From Phymorhynchus buccinoides (Eukaryota > Mollusca > Gastropoda > Neogastropoda > Raphitomidae): a stretch of DNA of 64,000 nt. Made by a program: the position numbers and the translations under genes. Location of the stretch: the NCBI GenBank assembly GCA_017654935.2, contig CM065710.1, positions 22,901,643 through 22,965,642 on the forward strand, read 5' to 3'. This document shows positions 1 through 35,313 of this stretch, in pieces. How positions within the stretch are numbered: the first letter of the stretch is position 1; each line of letters starts with the position of its first letter. A model generated the notes under the pieces. It ran no database searches. It was not told where the DNA came from and saw only the letters and a list, made by a program, of their open reading frames with translations.

Positions 1-2700
1 GAATACAGTAGCAAAGTACAATAACAACATCTGAAGGTGATACTTTCCCCAGATGGAGTCTCCTGCACCTTACAATGGACTGGGGGTACAGTTTTTACAA
101 ATACAATAACCAATGACAACATCTGAAGGCGATACTTTTGCCCAGATGGAGTCTCCTGCACCTTACAATATGACAGAATACAGTAGCAAAGTACAATAAC
201 AACATCTGAAGGTCATACTTTCCCCAGATGGAATCTCCTGCACCTTACAATGGACCAATACAGTAGCAAAGTACAATGCAACATCTGAAGGCGATACTTT
301 TCCCAGATGGAGTCTCCTGCACCTTACAAAGATGACTGAAGAATACAGTAGGGCAAAGTACAATAACAACATCTGAAGGCGATACTTTTCCCCAGATGGA
401 GTCTCCTGCACCTTACAATATGACAGAATACAGTAGCAAAGTACAATAACAACATCTGAAGGTGATACTTTTCCCCAGATGTAGTCTCCTGCACCTTACA
501 ATATGACAGAATACAGTAGCAAAGTACAATAACAACATCTGAAGGTGATACTTTTCCCCAGATGGAGTCTCCTTCACCTTACAATATGACATGGAGCAAA
601 GTACTCAACATCTGAAGGTGATACTTTACCCCAGATGGACTCCTGCACCTTACAATATACAGAATACAAGCAAAGTACAATAACAACATCTGAAGGCGAT
701 ACTTTGATGGACCCCTGCACCTTACAATATGACGGAATACAGTAGCAAAGTACAATAACAACATCCTTTTCCCCAGATGGAGTCTCCTGCAGAATACAAT
801 ATGACAGAATACAGTAGCAAAGTACAATAACAACATCTGAAGGCGATACTTTTCCCAGATGGAGTCTCCTGCACCTTACAATATGACAGAATACAGTAGC
901 AAAGTACAATAACAACATCTGAAGGCGATACTTTTCCCCAGATGGAGTCTCCCGCACCTTACAATATGACAGAATACAGTAGCAAAGTACAATAACAACA
1001 TCTGAAGGCGATACTTTTCCCCAGATGGAGTCTCCTGCACCTTACAATATGACTGAGAATACAGTAGCAAAGTACAATAACAACATCTGAAGGCGATACT
1101 TTTCCCCAGATGGAGTCTCCTGCACCTTACAATATGACAGAATACAGTAGCAAAGTACAATAACAACATCTGAAGGCGATACTTTTCCCCAGATGGAGTC
1201 TCCCGCACCTTACAATATGACAGAATACAGTAGCAAAGTACAATAACAACATCTGAAGGCGATACTTTTCCCCAGATGGAGTCTCCCGCACCTTACAATA
1301 TGACAGAATACAGTAGCAAAGTACAATAACAACATCTGAAGGTGATACTTTCCCCAGATGGAGTCTCCCGCACCTTACAATATGACAGAATACAGTAGCA
1401 AAGTACAATAACAACATCTGAAGGTGATACTTTTCCCCAGATGGAGTCTCCCGCACCTTACAATATGACAGAATACAGTAGCAAAGTACAATAACAACAT
1501 CTGAAGGCGATACTTTTCCCCAGATGGAGTCTCCCGCACCTTACAATATGACAGAATACAGTAGCAAAGTACAATAACAACATCTGAAGGTGATACTTTT
1601 CCCCAGATGGAGTCTCCTGCACCTTACAATATGACAGAATACAGTAGCAAAGTACAATAACAACATCTGAAGGCGATACTTTTCCCAGATGGAGTCTCCC
1701 GCACCTTACAATATGACTGAGAATACAGTAGCAAAGTACAATAACAACATCTGAAGGCGATACTTTTCCCCAGATGGAGTCTCCCGCACCTTACAATATG
1801 ACAGAGAATACAGTAGCAAAGTACAATAACAACATCTGAAGGCGATACTTTTCCCCAGATGGAGTCTCCTGCACCTTACAATATGACAGAATACAGTAGC
1901 AAAGTACAATAACAACATCTGAAGGTGATACTTTTCCCCAGATGGAGTCTCCTGCACCTTACAATATGACAGAATACAGTAGCAAAGTACAATAACAACA
2001 TCTGAAGGCGATACTTTCCCCAGATGGAGTCTCCCGCACCTTACAATATGACAGAATACAGTAGCAAAGTACAATAACAACATCTGGTGATACTTGATGG
2101 AATGTCCTGCACCTTACAATGTGACAGAATACAGTAGCAAAGTACAATAGTCTGAAGGTGAATGCAGTATATTCTTGATGAGCATCACCCAGGGAATGCA
2201 GTGGAGAGACGTGCACCTTACAATATGACAGAATAAGTAGCAAAGTGACAGTGACAACATCTGAAGGCGATACTGTAGATGGAGTCTCCACACCTTACAA
2301 TAGGACTGAATACAGTAGCAAAGTACAATAACAACATCTGAAGGCGATACTTTCCCCAGATGGAGTCTCCCGCACCTTACAATATGACAGAATACAGTAG
2401 AAAGTACAATAACAACATCTAAGGATACTTTTCCCCAGGGAGTCTCCTGCAACAATTCGGAATACGTGCAAAGTATAATTTTTTCATCTGAAGGTGATAC
2501 TTTTACAGTGGAGTCTCCTCACCTTACAATATGACCTCCAACATTGAAGGTATACTTTCCCCAGACTCCCTCCCACAATACAGACCAAAGTCCCATCTTA
2601 AGGTGATACTCCCCAGATGGAATCTCCACATAAATATGACCTACAATAACAACATCTGAAGGCGATACTTTTCCCCAGATGGAGTCTCCTGCACCTTACA
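1..2700. repeat. 83-bp minisatellite array
   Basis: About 30 copies of an 83-bp unit containing CAGTAGCAAAGTACAATAAC and CCAGATGGAGTCTC. Copies from about 840 to 2080 are nearly identical; the ends are degraded by short deletions. Open frames on the minus strand are a by-product of the unit lacking stops and are not proposed as coding. The array continues beyond the window's left edge. Confidence 0.93.
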
Positions 2701-3365
2701 ATATGACATAAAAGACCAGCATCTCCCATTATAAGACTCCTCACCTTACAATATGACAGAATACAGTAGCAAAGTCCAATAACACATCTGAAGACCTCCT
2801 TCCCCATATGGACCCCTGCCCTTACATAAGACCTCCCAGTAGCATACAATAACACATCTCCCTCCCAGATAAGACCTCCCATTATAAGACTCCAGTCCCA
2901 AAGTACATAAGACCTGAAGGCGATACTTTTCCCACATTGCCCTTCTTTGTAAGTATTAAAATTACCTCCCTTATAAGACCTCCCATTATAAGACTCCCTC
3001 CAATACATAAGACCTACTTCTCCGAGACATTGCCCTTCTTTGTAAGTATACAGTAGAACCTCCCTTAAGGTAAGACCTCCCATTATAATATGACTCCCTC
3101 CCACATAAGACCTACTTCTCCCCCAGACATTGCCCTTCTTTGACTAGTACAGTGGAAAGTACAATAACAACATCTGAAGGCGATACCTCCCTTACAATAT
3201 GACAGAATACAGTAGCAAGACCTCCATCATTACTTTCCCCAAGAGTCCCTCCCACATAAGACATCTGAAGGTCTTCTCCGAGACATTGCCCTTCTTTGAC
3301 AGAATAAGTATTAAAATTACCTCCCTTAAAGACCCCTCTCTTTAAGACCTCATTTTGGATGATTT
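2420..3365. repeat. Mosaic of the 83-bp satellite and a CCTCCCTTATAAGAC element
   Basis: Short pieces of the left satellite alternate with pieces of a second repeat (ACATTGCCCTTCTTTG, CTCCCATTATAAGAC) that appears intact on the opposite strand at 6467-6752. Fragments of 10-60 bases are shuffled and truncated. This could be nested decay or an assembly consensus error. Confidence 0.7.
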
Positions 3366-3528
3366 TTGAAGGTCTATAAGGGAGGTTCCACTGTACTTAT
3401 TTACGGATTGCGCATGGGTTTCCCAATAGCAAAGAACATCCGCGTGTATGTGTACATGGCCTTACCCTATAATCATAGATATTTGATTTATTCCCTTATT
3501 TGTGTAATTCACGTTGGTTTGCTTTGTT

Positions 3529-3778
3529 CCATGTCAGGACATCTCCAGCCTGTACCTGTACCACCAAACCCTTCACGTTGGTTTGTTCCATGTCAGGACA
3601 TCTCCAGCCTGTACCTGTACCACCAAGCCCTTCACGTTGGTTTGTTCCATGTCAGGACATCTCCAGCCTGTACCTGTACCACCAAGCCCTTCATGTTGGT
3701 TTGTTCCATGTCAGGACATCTCCAGCCTGTACCTGTACCACCAAGCCCTTCATGTTGGTTTGCTTTGTTCCATGTCAG
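3529..3778 (+). repeat. 59-bp minisatellite made of the exon A acceptor and exon start
   Basis: Four tandem copies (units start near 3529, 3588, 3647, 3706), then the genuine junction at 3770-3778. Each unit has a T-rich tract, CCATGTCAG and the bases that begin exon A. Potential exon starts fall at 3538, 3597, 3656, 3715 and 3779. Distances to 3779 are 241, 182, 123 and 64 bases, so only the third site keeps the frame, and no stop interrupts that 41-codon extension. Confidence 0.85.
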
Positions 3779-27532
<23,754 letters not shown>

Positions 27533-27564
27533 AGGCCCTCCCTCCCTTTCAGCCAGTGTAGACT

Positions 27565-27680
27565 CCTCCGAAATTGGAATGTGTCGGCTGAATGCAGCGA
27601 GGAGATCAGTGGAAACTGACAAACGGACACATTCATACTTCACCCATTATGTGGCCTGGGAATGCGGAAGACTAAGAAGA
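27565..27680 (+). mobile_element. SINE-like element, 5'-truncated
   Basis: CTCCTCCGAAATTGGAATGT, then CTTCACCCATTATGTGGCCT and an AAGAAGAAAA tail. It is the second half of the composite element, inserted 35 bases after the stop codon. Confidence 0.75.
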
Positions 27681-28220
27681 AAACAGTGTAGTAGGGAAAG
27701 AACGGGTCAGTGAGTTTCTTACCACGGATCCCAGACCTTGTTAGCCCCCGACACATTACGAGTTAGCAATCTACACAATTTGGATTTCTACTACGCTTCC
27801 CCTGTTACCTCTATTTTCAAAATCAGGGGTCAGGATCAGCGTGTGAAATATGTCTGTAGAATTTGAGGAGACCACCAGATATTTTAGGGGTCTGCGCTTT
27901 AGTGACGTTTGTCTGAAGCCCACTGCGTCATGGGGGAGTTTTGAGGAGCATCAGAAACGCACATCTGTGCGCTGAAATTAACACTGATGCGCTGATGCAT
28001 TCAGGTATGCTCTGGACATTCCTGATAGTAGAAAAACATGTACTGCTGTGGGAGGGAATGAACGGTTCTTTTGAAAGGAAACTGCATTTTCCACCCTGTG
28101 GCATCCATAATGCCCCATGCCGTGTGCACCGTTATATGTTCACAGCACCCCAGACCACGGTTTTTAATGTCGTACTTTTGTAAGTAAACGCTGCATCTGT
28201 TATTTATTATGTGAGCACTT

Positions 28221-28361
28221 AAAAGTAATCTGTGCACTGATGATGTATTGTATCATAAAAGTAATCTGTGCACTGATGATGTATTGTATCATAAAAGTAA
28301 TCTGTGCACTGATGATGTATTGTATCATAAAAGTAATCTGTGCACTGATGATGTATTGTAT
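28221..28361. repeat. 36-bp tandem repeat, 4 copies
   Basis: AAAAGTAATCTGTGCACTGA plus TGATGTATTGTATCAT, four nearly identical copies. Stop-free frames on both strands are incidental. Confidence 0.9.
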
Positions 28362-28449
28362 GTATATGACCTTGTCGCAGCATTGGTGCACCATAGCGTG
28401 CTCTGTGTTGAAGCATTCTCAGCCTGTGTAGGCCAAACTGGTCCATGAG

Positions 28450-28820
28450 TAGTAGTTTTTAACCAATGAAATCTTCTTGGACGTGCATGGCCACAATCAG
28501 TGCGCTGATTATTTTGCCATGGAACCGGGGAGTTTCAACCACTTATGTGAAAGTGAAATTCTGCTTAACGTCCTCCGGTCTGGAACAGACTCTTAATGGG
28601 ACACTAGTAGATATAAAGATGGTGGGAACGATCCTGGAGGCAATGCCCGGAGGCAGTGCAACACCAGGAAAGTCCCGAATTTTTAACAATACAGAGTCCT
28701 CTGGAGTTTTGGCTTCCACGGCCACTGTTGGCAGCTCGTTCCACTCCTTGATGGTGCGGGGAAAGAAAGAACTTTGGCGGTGCTGAGGGGTCAAGGAGTT
28801 GTTTCTATACTGTCGTGAAT
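28450..28820 (-). mobile_element. Non-LTR retrotransposon 3' fragment
   Basis: On the minus strand a frame at 28794-28543 reads SSFFPRTIKEWNELP followed by about 60 residues. The S-F-F-x-R-T-I-x-x-W-N-x-L-P pattern is typical of the C-terminal end of reverse transcriptase ORFs of LINE elements in invertebrates. The rest of the ORF is missing, so it is 5'-truncated and inactive. Confidence 0.65.
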
Positions 28821-29328
28821 TATGTCCCTGTGTGTGTCACTGCAATCACTTCTTACTCTTAGCCTATTTTAACGAGGGCAATGTATGCAAATAAGGGGTC
28901 ACCCCCTTTTTGGGCTTCTTTGTCATGCTTTTTTTGTAAAACATCACTGTGTAATAAAGAATATGTTTTGGAACTTTGTCAGAAGTTAGTTATATGCCAC
29001 AATTTTTCAGAGCTGTACCATTTTGCATTATTCTTTAAAGATATTGTTTTATGTAACCAATGGAAAGCGGCCAGTGTAGACCAGTAGCAAAGGGAAGGAA
29101 TGGGTCAGTGTAGAATGAGTTACTAGTATCTAACAAATCATGCTGAAATGGCTTGGCATGTGGGCTGACCCCTCATGCCACTCAGAAATTTGTTGTAATC
29201 AAAAATGTTTAATAATGAAATCATTCAACCACTGTGATTTTTTTAATTTTGTGATAAAGAATGCATGAAAGATTATAATCTTTTTTTCCCTCCAAAATGC
29301 CTTTGACAGTTCCAGAAAAAAAAGTTTC

Positions 29329-29610
29329 TGTAACTTCTTTTTCTTCTTCTGCGTTCCCAGGCCATATGGCCATAATGAGTAACATACAGCTGACACATTT
29401 CGATTTCAGAGGAACACAAAGGAGAAAAGTTTTTCAAAGATTTGTTTTAACAAAGGCAGGAGAATGGGCCAATAAGTCAGAAAGATAGTTGATGTCAGAA
29501 AGCAAAGGGAAAAGGCAGAGTCAAAGAGAGTGACAGATTAGAGGAAGTTACAAGCACAGAACTTCCAGAAGATGGGGAACTATTTGTACGAAAGACCCCC
29601 CCCCCTCGGT
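29329..29610 (-). mobile_element. Composite SINE-like element, inverted copy
   Basis: 29329-29420 is the reverse complement of the GAA-tailed half (TCTTCTTCTGCGTTCCCAGG, GGCCATATGGCCATAA). 29447-29600 is the other half (GGCAGGAGAATGGGCC, ACAGAACTTCCAGAAGATGG). The order matches the copy at 5500-5870 read backwards. Confidence 0.7.
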
Positions 29611-29826
29611 ATTCGTAACAACTCGCTTTCCAAAGAAAACAATTCTTGAAGATTATTTCCTTAGGTGTGGAAATGTTAATGTTTTCGTTATTTTGACTAC
29701 ATTTTCATTCCTTAGTGCATTCACATAGTGTGGCAATATGGGATAAGGAAATATGGGACAGCCTAGCTGAACATTGTAAATGTTGATAGATTTCTGTGCT
29801 AGGCACTGTGTGTGGAAATTCAACAG

Positions 29827-29828
<2 letters not shown>

Positions 29829-29886
<58 letters not shown>
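29829..29886. repeat. GA microsatellite
   Basis: About 58 bases of pure (GA)n. Confidence 0.97.
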
Positions 29887-29888
<2 letters not shown>

Positions 29889-30051
29889 GAATATTGTAGA
29901 AAGTATCCATTTTATTTGTACCCTATTTTACGGACTACGAATATTAATGTTTGACGTCCTCTGGGCCAAAGGCCATGGGGGACATTCATGTTAGTTTAGT
30001 TATTGATTTTGATTGTTGAAGAGAAACCAGAGTTGGCCTCTACTCCCCCGT

Positions 30052-30224
30052 ACATACCGTCCTTTACCAATAAAAGGCAACACTTGTTTCTCCCAAATTG
30101 AGATCCCTGCGCCTTATATATATGACAAACAAAACAGTGAGAGAGTATATAGTAACACAATCTGATTTGGGTATCAAACTTGGGAGAAACAAGTGTTGCC
30201 TTTTATTGGTAAAGGACGGTATGT
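30052..30224. repeat. Perfect 44-bp inverted repeat
   Basis: 30052-30095 (ACATACCGTCCTTTACCAAT... to ...GTTTCTCCCA) is the exact reverse complement of 30181-30224. The spacer is 85 bases. The left arm is preceded by TTGGCCTCTACTCCCCC (30033-30049), whose complement is the core of the 28-bp array at 30333-30548. Confidence 0.93.
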
Positions 30225-30332
30225 AATGTTATCTTGCTTCGGCTTGAACATGTTTGTGACCACAATGCAATAGAATTGAGAGGAAGGGAATGTGAATGCA
30301 AATTGTGTCAGGTCTTTGAAAACCTCTAGACA

Positions 30333-30548
30333 CAACTGGGAAAGGGGGAGTAGAGGCCAACAATTGGGAAAGGGGGAGTAGAGGCCAACAATTGGGAAAG
30401 GGGGAGTAGAGGCCAACAATTGGGAAAGGGGGAGTAGAGGCCAACAATTGGGAAAGGGGGAGTAGAGGCCAACAATTGGGAAAGGGGGAGTAGAGGCCAA
30501 CAATTGGGAAAGGGGGAGTAGAGGCCAACAATTGGGAAAGGGGGTTGA
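30333..30548. repeat. 28-bp minisatellite
   Basis: About eight copies of CAATTGGGAAAGGGGGAGTA plus GAGGCCAA, nearly identical. Each unit can pair with the single inverted unit at 30033-30049. Confidence 0.92.
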
Positions 30549-30646
30549 GGCCAGCATGGATTGAAACAAACAAGTGCAAATCATTTCATTGACAAGCTCT
30601 TCGTGACATGGCATCCATATTGAGAGAGAAAAAGAGAGAGAGAGAA

Positions 30647-30682
<36 letters not shown>

Positions 30683-31354
30683 TGTGTGTTCTGTAAATTG
30701 CGATTCATTTCCCCCCATGTCATTTGTTTGTTTTTATCATATTTTTTTGGGCTGCAATGCAATAGATTTTTCTTCCCCCCCCCCCATTCTGCCCACACAT
30801 ACACAGACACTCAGAGGCGGGTGGAGGTTGACAGGTTTTTAAAAAAAAGTGTCAGTTTTTTTAAAAATGATGCTATCTCACCAATGTTGCTGACTTGTGG
30901 GACTCTCCGTCTCTGTTGTTCAGAGAATTTGTTGGCCCATATTGGGTCTCTGAATGCACTGTTACTTCCATTCAATAATTTGATGCAGCAGGGCTGAAGA
31001 CGGGTGCTTTAGTTATAAGTAGTGCGGAGCAACCACCACAGGCGGGTCTTGCTAAGTACGCTATTCTTTATTCTTTTTTTTGTTGGTTTATTGTGTTTTC
31101 AATACACTTTTATTAAAAATTTTTAATAGATTGTTGGGAAGTGTTTCAACTAAATTTTTATTTTGTTCGAATCAGATTTTCTATTTCCACTGGTTGTGCA
31201 CCAAATGGAAGAAATGCCTTTTTATTTTGTGTGCAGCGTATGGCGGAATGAATATCAATGATTGTTGTTGGGTTAAGGCCAGAAGGTGCTATCGCTATCT
31301 CCAAAGGAAGAAAGAAGGCTGATGGTGCTTCATGGCTTTCAGCGAAAAACAGTG
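30549..31354. other. Intergenic sequence, short GA tract
   Basis: 30630-30682 is imperfect (GA)n. The rest is T-rich unique sequence with homopolymer runs. No exon or element was recognised. Confidence 0.5.
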
Positions 31355-31360
31355 CTAATG

Positions 31361-32453
31361 CCTTCTGCTGTATAGCCTTCTGCTGTATAGCCTTCTGCTG
31401 TATAGCCTTCTGCTGTATAGCCTCCTGCTGTATAGCCTCCTGCTGTATAGCCTTCTGCTGTATAGCCTCCTGCTGTATAGCCTTGTGCTGTATAGCCTTC
31501 TGCTGCCTCCTGCTGTATAGCCTTCTGCTGCCTCCTGCTGTATAGCCTCCTGCTGTATAGCCTTCTGCTGCCTTCTGCTGTATAGCCTTCTGCTGCCTCC
31601 TGCTGTATAGCCTTCTGCTGTATAGCCTCCTGCTGTATAGCCTTCTGCTGTATAGCCTTCTGCTGTATAGCCTTCTGCTGTATAGCCTTCTGCTGTATAG
31701 CCTGCTGTATAGCCTTCTGCTGTATAGCCTTCTGCTGTATAGCCTCCTGCTGTATAGCCTTCTGCTGTATAGCCTTCTGCTGTATAGCCTTCTGCTGTAT
31801 AGCCTTCTGCTGTATAGCCTTCTGCTGTATAGCCTCCTGCTGTATAGCCTTCTGCTGTATAGCCTTCTGCTGTATAGCCTCCTGCTGTATAGCCTCCTGC
31901 TGTGTAGCCTTCTGCTGTATAGCCTCCTGCTGTATAGCCTCCTGCTGTATAGCCTCTGCTGCTGTATAGCCTCCTGCTGTATAGCCTTCTGCTGTATAGC
32001 CTTCTGCTGTATAGCCTTCTGCTGTATAGCCTTCTGCTGTATAGCCTTCTGCTGTATAGCCTTCTGCTGTATAGCCTTCTGCTGTATAGCCTTCTGCTGT
32101 ATAGCCTCCTGCTGTATAGCCTCCTGCTGTATAGCCTTCTGCTGTATAGCCTTCTGCTGTATAGCCTTCTGCTGTATAGCCTCCTGCTGTATAGCCTTCT
32201 GCTGTATAGCCTTCTGCTGTATAGCCTTCTGCTGTATAGCCTCCTGCTGTATAGCCTTCTGTTGTATAGCCTTCTGCTGTATAGCCTCCTGCTGTATAGC
32301 CTTCTGCTGTATAGCCTCCTGCTGTATAGCCTTCTGCTGTATAGCCTCCTGCTGTATAGCCTCCTGCTGTATAGCCTTCTGCTGTATAACCTCCTGCTGT
32401 ATAGCCTTCTGCTGTATAGCCTTCTGCTGTATAGCCTTCTGCTGTATAGCCTC
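31361..32453. repeat. 15-bp minisatellite (TGCTGTATAGCCTTC)
   Basis: About 72 copies of the 15-mer with C/T variation in CCTYC, plus a few deletions. Because the period is 5 codons and no frame has stops, long frames arise on the minus strand (IQQKA or LYSRR repeats). Nothing outside the array supports a protein. Confidence 0.95.
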
Positions 32454-33890
32454 CCGAGTCCCATCTTTCTGGATTTGCTGGTCTGTTTTTGTTCCTGGAC
32501 TTTTTCTTCTTTTTTGTGTTGTCGATCGCTCAAGACAGTTTCCTGTCATATGAATGCTGATGCATCATGCTGCTGTTATGCGCCTAACTAAGAAACAGTT
32601 AGACCTAGCATGTCTGTCTTCGGCTGGAGATAATCTTTGTTAGAGTGTCTAGAACAAAGGTAGGAGAATGGATCAGTAAGGCAGAAAGATAGTAGATGGC
32701 AGTCAGCAAAGGGAAAAGGCAGTCAAAAAGAGTGAGAGATTTTAGAGATTTTAGGCAGTTACAAGCACATAACTTCCAGAAGGTGGGGGAACTTAGATCC
32801 CCCGGTATCGCCATTCATGGTAGCTGTGGAGAAATTTATGGAAGAAGTTGTGAACAAGTTTGGACTGAATTTGTACGATTCGGATTGTAATAGAATATTA
32901 TGTTGCTGAAATGTTATCCTTTGACTGACAAAAGTTTATGACTGTGTTCAAGGTTAAGCAACTCTTGAATGCCTCATGGAATGCTAGCTTCAGTTGTATC
33001 CCATGGCGTTCTGTTGAAGGCTGTAGGTAGACCTGGTGTGGTTACATCAATAGATGAGCTGTGAAACAAGTCAACCTGATGAAGTTGGCTGCCTGAGGCG
33101 AAGAAGAAGAAGAAGAAGAAGAAGAAAGGGAAGTGTCTCTTCAAGAAATTTGCAGGGTTTTTTTTGGACATAGAAATGGTTGTTCTTTGATACTTTTAAA
33201 AAAATACTGTTTTTAAATTTTATAAAAATTTTAGACCTGCAAATATAGCAGTTCTTTGAAATATGTAAATGTGAAGACGATTGCTTCGTTCATGGAAGAA
33301 AATGTTTTTTTTGTTTTGTTTTTGTTTATTTTCCATTTTCCATTGAGCCTGTACATTGCGACTTACTGTTTTGCTTACCCTGGATAGCTCCTCCTTCGTG
33401 ATAAATGACAGATTGTTTTTGAAAATCGATACTTTCATGTTTTCTTCCTGAATTTGTTTTTCAGGGGTCATCTTTTGGCTAAGTTGTAGTTTAGACACCC
33501 TCCATCAAATGTTTGCATTGAAAAAGTTTCATGGAGAGCAACATTCTGCCGTTCTCGGGAAAGGGATAGGGTTAGGATCAGCCTAGGGTTATTGTCATGA
33601 AACTGGAAGAACCACACTTTGAGATTGAGAGTGGTAAACATGAGGGAGGGGTGCTTAATCTACAACTATGCCCAGCTTTTTTTTAACCCCAATATTTCAC
33701 AGACAAACCCACCTTTATTCCTCCCTTCTCTTTCCCATGCTGCTCCCAGCCCAGGCCTGCTTTCCAGCATAGCAGCTGTGTTGTGCACATAGTTGTCCTA
33801 CATCCCTGGGCAACACTTGTACTTTAGACACACCCCTCATGTTTACCACCCTCAACCTCAAAGCCAGCCTCTCAGTTTTGTGGACGATCC
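32454..33890. other. Intergenic sequence with a SINE-like half element
   Basis: 32640-32820 matches the first half of the composite SINE-like element (GGTAGGAGAATGGATCAGTA, CATAACTTCCAGAAGGTGGG). 33100-33130 is (GAA)n. The remaining unique sequence shows no supported gene. Confidence 0.5.
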
Positions 33891-33948
33891 TAGACTGATC
33901 CTAACCCAGAAGGCAGCTTCTCCGTGAACATTTCTAAGGCAGAAAGTT

Positions 33949-33988
<40 letters not shown>

Positions 33989-34040
33989 TCCTAACCCAGA
34001 AGGCAGCTTCTCCGTGAACATTTCTAAGGCATAAATGACA
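33889..34040. repeat. Poly-G tract flanked by a direct repeat
   Basis: A run of about 38 G (33950-33987) lies between two copies of a segment containing GATCCTAACCCAGAAGGCAG and TTCTCCGTGAACATTTCTAA. The arms are nearly identical over about 50 bases. Confidence 0.85.
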
Positions 34041-34575
34041 AGATAGCCACCACTGACTAGTGCTCATATTGTGTTGGAGCAGTCTGTTACAAAGCTGTTC
34101 ATGGTGGTTATTTATAAATCAGTCTGTTACAAAGCTGTTCATGGTGGTTATTTATAAATGACAAGATAGCCACCACTGACTAGTGCTCACATTGTGTTGG
34201 ATCAGTCAGTTACAAAGCTATTCATGGTGGTTATTTATAAATCAGTCTGTTACAAAGCTGTTCATGGTGGTTATTTATAAATGACAAGATAGCCACCACT
34301 GACTAGTGCTCACATTGTGTTGGATCAGTCAGTTACAAAGCTATTCGTGGTGGTTATTTATAAATGACAAGATAGCCACCACTGACTAGTGCTCACATTG
34401 TGTTGGATCAGTCAGTTACAAAGCTATTCATGGTGGTTATTTATAAATCAGTCTGTTACAAAGCTATTCGTGGTGGTTATTTATAAATGACAAGATAGCC
34501 ACCACTGACTAGTGCTCACATTGTGTTGGAGCAGTCTGTTACAAAGCTGTTCGTGGTGGTTATTTATAAACCTGG
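34022..34575. repeat. Composite 83/123-bp tandem repeat
   Basis: A 43-base block (ATGACAAGATAGCCACCACT...) is followed by one or two 40-base blocks (ATCAGTCTGTTACAAAGCTG...GGTTATTTATAA). The number of 40-base blocks varies between copies. Confidence 0.88.
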
Positions 34576-35290
34576 GGAGGGGAGGAATTGTGAATCTAAG
34601 GGCCTCTGCACATTGGATACGCAGTCGGGCAAGTTCCGTACAGAAACCCCATTCACTGATGTAAGAAATAGCGGATGGGATTGTGGATGAGTTTCTGCAT
34701 CCTCTTATTTCTGATGTAAGCGAATGGTGTTTCCATCGTGAACTGGTGGATTGTGGATCTGATGCGCGCAGCCCGAACAGAACGTAGCATGCTCTGCCTA
34801 GTCCTGAGAGTACGGTATGTGTTGAAGTTCAAAAGCACTGTTTTCTGTTTTGTGTCGTTAGATTGGGCCTTGGCCAGAATATATGCTGAGAAGCATGATA
34901 TTGAAATGGGTTGATTTCGCTTCTCTTTTTTTCCTCGTCCTTTTTCTCTCTCTCCTAATTGTTCCTTTGTTTAGCATTAAGCACAGTATTTTTGTATTTG
35001 TTCACGGTTTTAACACAAAACTTCATATATCAGAAAACCTAACATTTTGCTAATGAACTTTTGTGCCGTTTTGATGAAATTTACAGTGCGAAAAAGAAAG
35101 GTGAATTGAAGTGGTTTTTTGTTTGTTGTTTGTATTGTTTCTTAATAAAAAGTTGTGTGTTCATGCACATTTATGTATTGCAGTGAATGAACTTGTGTGT
35201 GTGGTGTGCATGTATGCAGTTGGACATGCATTGTGTGTGCATGTGCGATTATATGCGCCATCCACCACTAAAACAACGCATCACAAATTT
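34576..35290. other. Intergenic sequence, possible inverted-repeat element
   Basis: 34600-34820 has imperfect palindromic parts (CATTCACTGATGTAAGAAATA against its complement about 60 bases on) and a GGCCTCTGCACATTGG start resembling the ends of the element at 58461. After 34850 the sequence is T-rich, with no gene seen. Confidence 0.4.
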
Positions 35291-35307
35291 CTTTTTTGAT
35301 GTATGAC

Positions 35308-35313
35308 TTTATT
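35308..35313 (-). terminator. Candidate polyadenylation signal (AATAAA)
   Basis: Minus-strand AATAAA followed by A-rich and then GT-rich sequence (TTTGTGATGCGTTGTTTTAG), the usual arrangement for 3' end formation. It marks the left border of a long region in which the minus strand is T-rich. Confidence 0.35.

Larger units (their letters stand above)
27533..28975 (+). other. Probable 3' UTR of the NERD/NTPase gene
   Basis: After the TGA at 27530 no further splice site in phase is needed. The first canonical AATAAA I see downstream is at 28953-28958, followed by T/GT-rich sequence, so cleavage near 28975 is plausible. The interval holds a SINE-like element (27565-27680), a 36-bp repeat and a LINE tail. 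If transcription ends earlier by a non-canonical signal, this assignment shortens. Confidence 0.35.

Noticed and set aside
163..2455. Series of minus-strand open frames (ETPSGEKYRLQMLLLYFA repeats)
   Set aside because: They are translations of the 83-bp satellite. Frames are open only because the unit has few stops, and no splice or codon-bias evidence supports them.
1..2700. CRISPR array
   Set aside because: Units are contiguous with no unique spacers, and the sequence is eukaryotic.
28543..28794. Host gene on the minus strand (SFFPRTIKEWNELP frame)
   Set aside because: The motif is that of LINE reverse transcriptase C-termini. The frame is short and isolated, so I annotated it as a retroelement fragment.
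31158..32549. 463-codon IQQKA frame as a protein gene
   Set aside because: A pure 15-bp array with non-repetitive ends that show no domain; the alternative LYSRR frame is equally open.
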